Positions 62,830 through 64,000 of a stretch of 64,000 nt of DNA are shown piece by piece. The translations under genes were made by a program, and so were the position numbers. The notes below the pieces were generated by a model. The model was not told where the DNA came from. It worked only from the letters and a program-made list of their open reading frames with translations, and searched no databases. The DNA lies in assembly GCA_942493035.1 (NCBI GenBank), contig OW818666.1, positions 310,001-374,000 of the forward strand. Reading direction: 5' to 3'. The DNA is from WRGT01 sp942493035 (GTDB lineage Bacteria; Spirochaetota; UBA4802; UBA5550). Positions within the stretch are counted from its first letter, which is position 1. Every line of letters begins with the position of its first letter.

Positions 62830-63512
62830 ATATAGTTCCTGTCTCCGAAAATTGCTGAGCCTATTCTAAGTAGTGTTGATCCCTCTTTTACCGCAATCCT
62901 GTAATCTCCGGACATCCCCATGGATAATCCGGATAGATGAAGGTTTAACCGGCTGTTGATAATATCGAGTGTTTTAGCCGTTTCAATAAATGATTTTTGA
63001 ATCAGCAGATGATCTGTTGTATTGGGACCTATCGACATTAATCCTTCCAGTTGAATATTAGACAAGGAGGATACTGCTTCTGCAATATTTAATATATCAG
63101 CAGAGTCCGCCCCATATTTAGTATCTTCATCTGTTGTTTTAAGCTGGAGATAAATCTTCTGGATTTTACCTTTTTTTTCAGCTTCAGAATTCAGTTTTAA
63201 GGCGGTTGATGTCTTATCGATTGAGTGTATAACATCAAAGAGATTAAGAGCTTCCCGTATTTTATTAGATTGAAGATGACCTATCATGTGAAGTTCAAAA
63301 TTTCCAGTGATGTTCGGGAATTTTGATTCAGCTTCCTGGACTTTGCTTTCTCCGAAGATTTTTATTCCAGAGTTTATTGCTTCCTGGATCTTTTCTATCT
63401 GAAAAGTTTTAGAGACCGAAATGATTTGAATTTCATCGGGATTCCTTCCGCATTTCAGCGCAGTCTCGATTACATCTTCTTTTATTCTGTTATAATTATC
63501 TATTATTGCCAT
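62826..63512 (-). CDS. PLP homeostasis protein (YggS/PLPBP family)
   Basis: Single-domain TIM-barrel PLP-binding protein involved in vitamin B6 and amino-acid balance. The PLP lysine is Lys35 in IISVSKTF. Conserved blocks are IFGESKVQEAESKFP, LHMIGHLQSNKI and GLSMGMSGDYRIAVKEGSTLLRIGSAIFG. The length of 228 is typical. The yggS-proC neighbourhood is widespread and conserved. Confidence 0.95.
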   Translation of the reverse strand: MAIIDNYNRIKEDVIETALKCGRNPDEIQIISVSKTFQIEKIQEAINSGIKIFGESKVQEAESKFPNITGNFELHMIGHLQSNKIREALNLFDVIHSIDKTSTALKLNSEAEKKGKIQKIYLQLKTTDEDTKYGADSADILNIAEAVSSLSNIQLEGLMSIGPNTTDHLLIQKSFIETAKTLDIINSRLNLHLSGLSMGMSGDYRIAVKEGSTLLRIGSAIFGDRNYI

Positions 63513-63752
63513 AGTATTAATATTACTTGGATAAAAAATATTTTCAATTAAACGATTTTTTTGAAATAATAATTCTTAAAATTTATATAATAAAAAAAAT
63601 TCACTATCCCCGATGCCAAAATCGACTATGAGATAGAATTTCAATATTTACACTAAAATATATGTCAAGAATTTACTATTTTAATAATTTCTCATGAGGT
63701 TAAAATGAGTCAAGGTTAAAATTGTTATTTTCTCAACTTGTTAAGGCGGGTA

Positions 63753-64000
63753 CTACCGGGATTTTGGAGTGTTATTTTTATTTTTTATTATAGATTCAAG
63801 TTTAGTAACTTCAGGCTCGAGAGGGTTGAGTTTTATTGCTTTTGATATTGAAAGTTCCGCCTGTTTGAGTTTGCCTGTCGAAAACTGAATCTGCGCTAAT
63901 CTCATCCATGATCCATAATATGCAGGTGCAATTTCGGATGCATAGGTGAAATATTTAAGAGCTGCCGGATCTGATTGCGCTGAAAGCAGCTCGGCCATGC
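63753..64000 (-). CDS. TPR-repeat protein, C-terminal part (cut by window end)
   Basis: The visible 80 or so residues contain tetratricopeptide repeats (YYGSWMRLAQIQFSTGKLKQAELSISKAIKLNPLEPEVTKLESI). The reading frame continues to the window edge, so the start lies outside. It is transcribed toward yggS, with a 240-base gap. No other domain visible. Confidence 0.7.
   Translation of the reverse strand, partial: MAELLSAQSDPAALKYFTYASEIAPAYYGSWMRLAQIQFSTGKLKQAELSISKAIKLNPLEPEVTKLESIIKNKNNTPKSR

Overview
The window is an AT-rich bacterial chromosome segment. It most likely comes from a member of the Spirochaetota, closer in style to the Leptospira side than to Treponema or Borrelia. This rests on the 16S sequence (GGCGGCGCGTCTTAAACATGC near the 5' end, CAGCAGTTAAGAATCTTGC in the middle), a DUF115/MptE-like motility-accessory protein, a 7TM-DISM receptor fused to a class III cyclase, and an F-type rather than V-type ATP synthase. 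The placement is from memory of these families, not from a database search.

Layout. 1-508 is non-coding, with a striking block of abutting hairpins. 509-8670 carries a receiver-like coiled-coil protein, a small unknown protein, a helicase-associated protein without a motor, a signal peptidase I with an unusual N-terminal membrane/PH-like extension, a PBP2/FtsI transpeptidase with a PASTA domain, and the DUF115 protein. 8801-14314 holds an unknown lipoprotein, the hom-thrC threonine operon (minus strand), a zinc-ribbon membrane protein and a nitrilase-family hydrolase. An ECF-sigma-like gene (14575) precedes the first rRNA operon.

rRNA region, 15.5-40.2 kb. There are two nearly identical operons, 16S-tRNA-Ile(GAU)-tRNA-Ala(UGC)-23S, 11.8 kb apart in direct orientation. 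Each has tandem promoters, a structured leader with a terminator-like hairpin, boxA and 16S/23S processing stems. Each ends at a terminator directly after 23S, so no 5S gene is linked. A third, promoterless 3' quarter of 23S with the same terminator lies upstream of recA. Between the two full operons are an IS66 element with exact 8-bp target duplications and a frameshifted tnpA, a membrane adenylate cyclase, an outer-membrane-like protein and a phospholipase-A2-like lipoprotein. Between the second operon and the 23S fragment is a set of mostly unknown lipoprotein and membrane genes around an SPFH protein, plus an HD phosphohydrolase.

40.4-52.7 kb is housekeeping: recA, map, folE2 (with a candidate Zur-type operator), a SurA-like isomerase lipoprotein, an orphan HicB-like protein, and the atp operon atpI/Z-B-E-F-H-A-G-D-C ending in a strong terminator. 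52.9-57.4 kb is a three-gene set: a very acidic protein, a GAF protein with a degenerate GGDEF domain, and an FGE/SUMF1-like protein. 57.6-59.6 kb encodes a secreted lipase and a putative membrane lipase foldase separated by a terminator hairpin. The right end (minus strand) has a TPR protein cut by the window edge, then yggS, proC, an M23/LysM peptidase and lnt.

The most unusual items are the three-hairpin cloverleaf near the left end, the attenuator-like rRNA leader with missing 5S, the 23S fragment, the lipase/foldase pair, the candidate Zur box on folE2, and the acidic/GAF/FGE-like triad. None was checked computationally.
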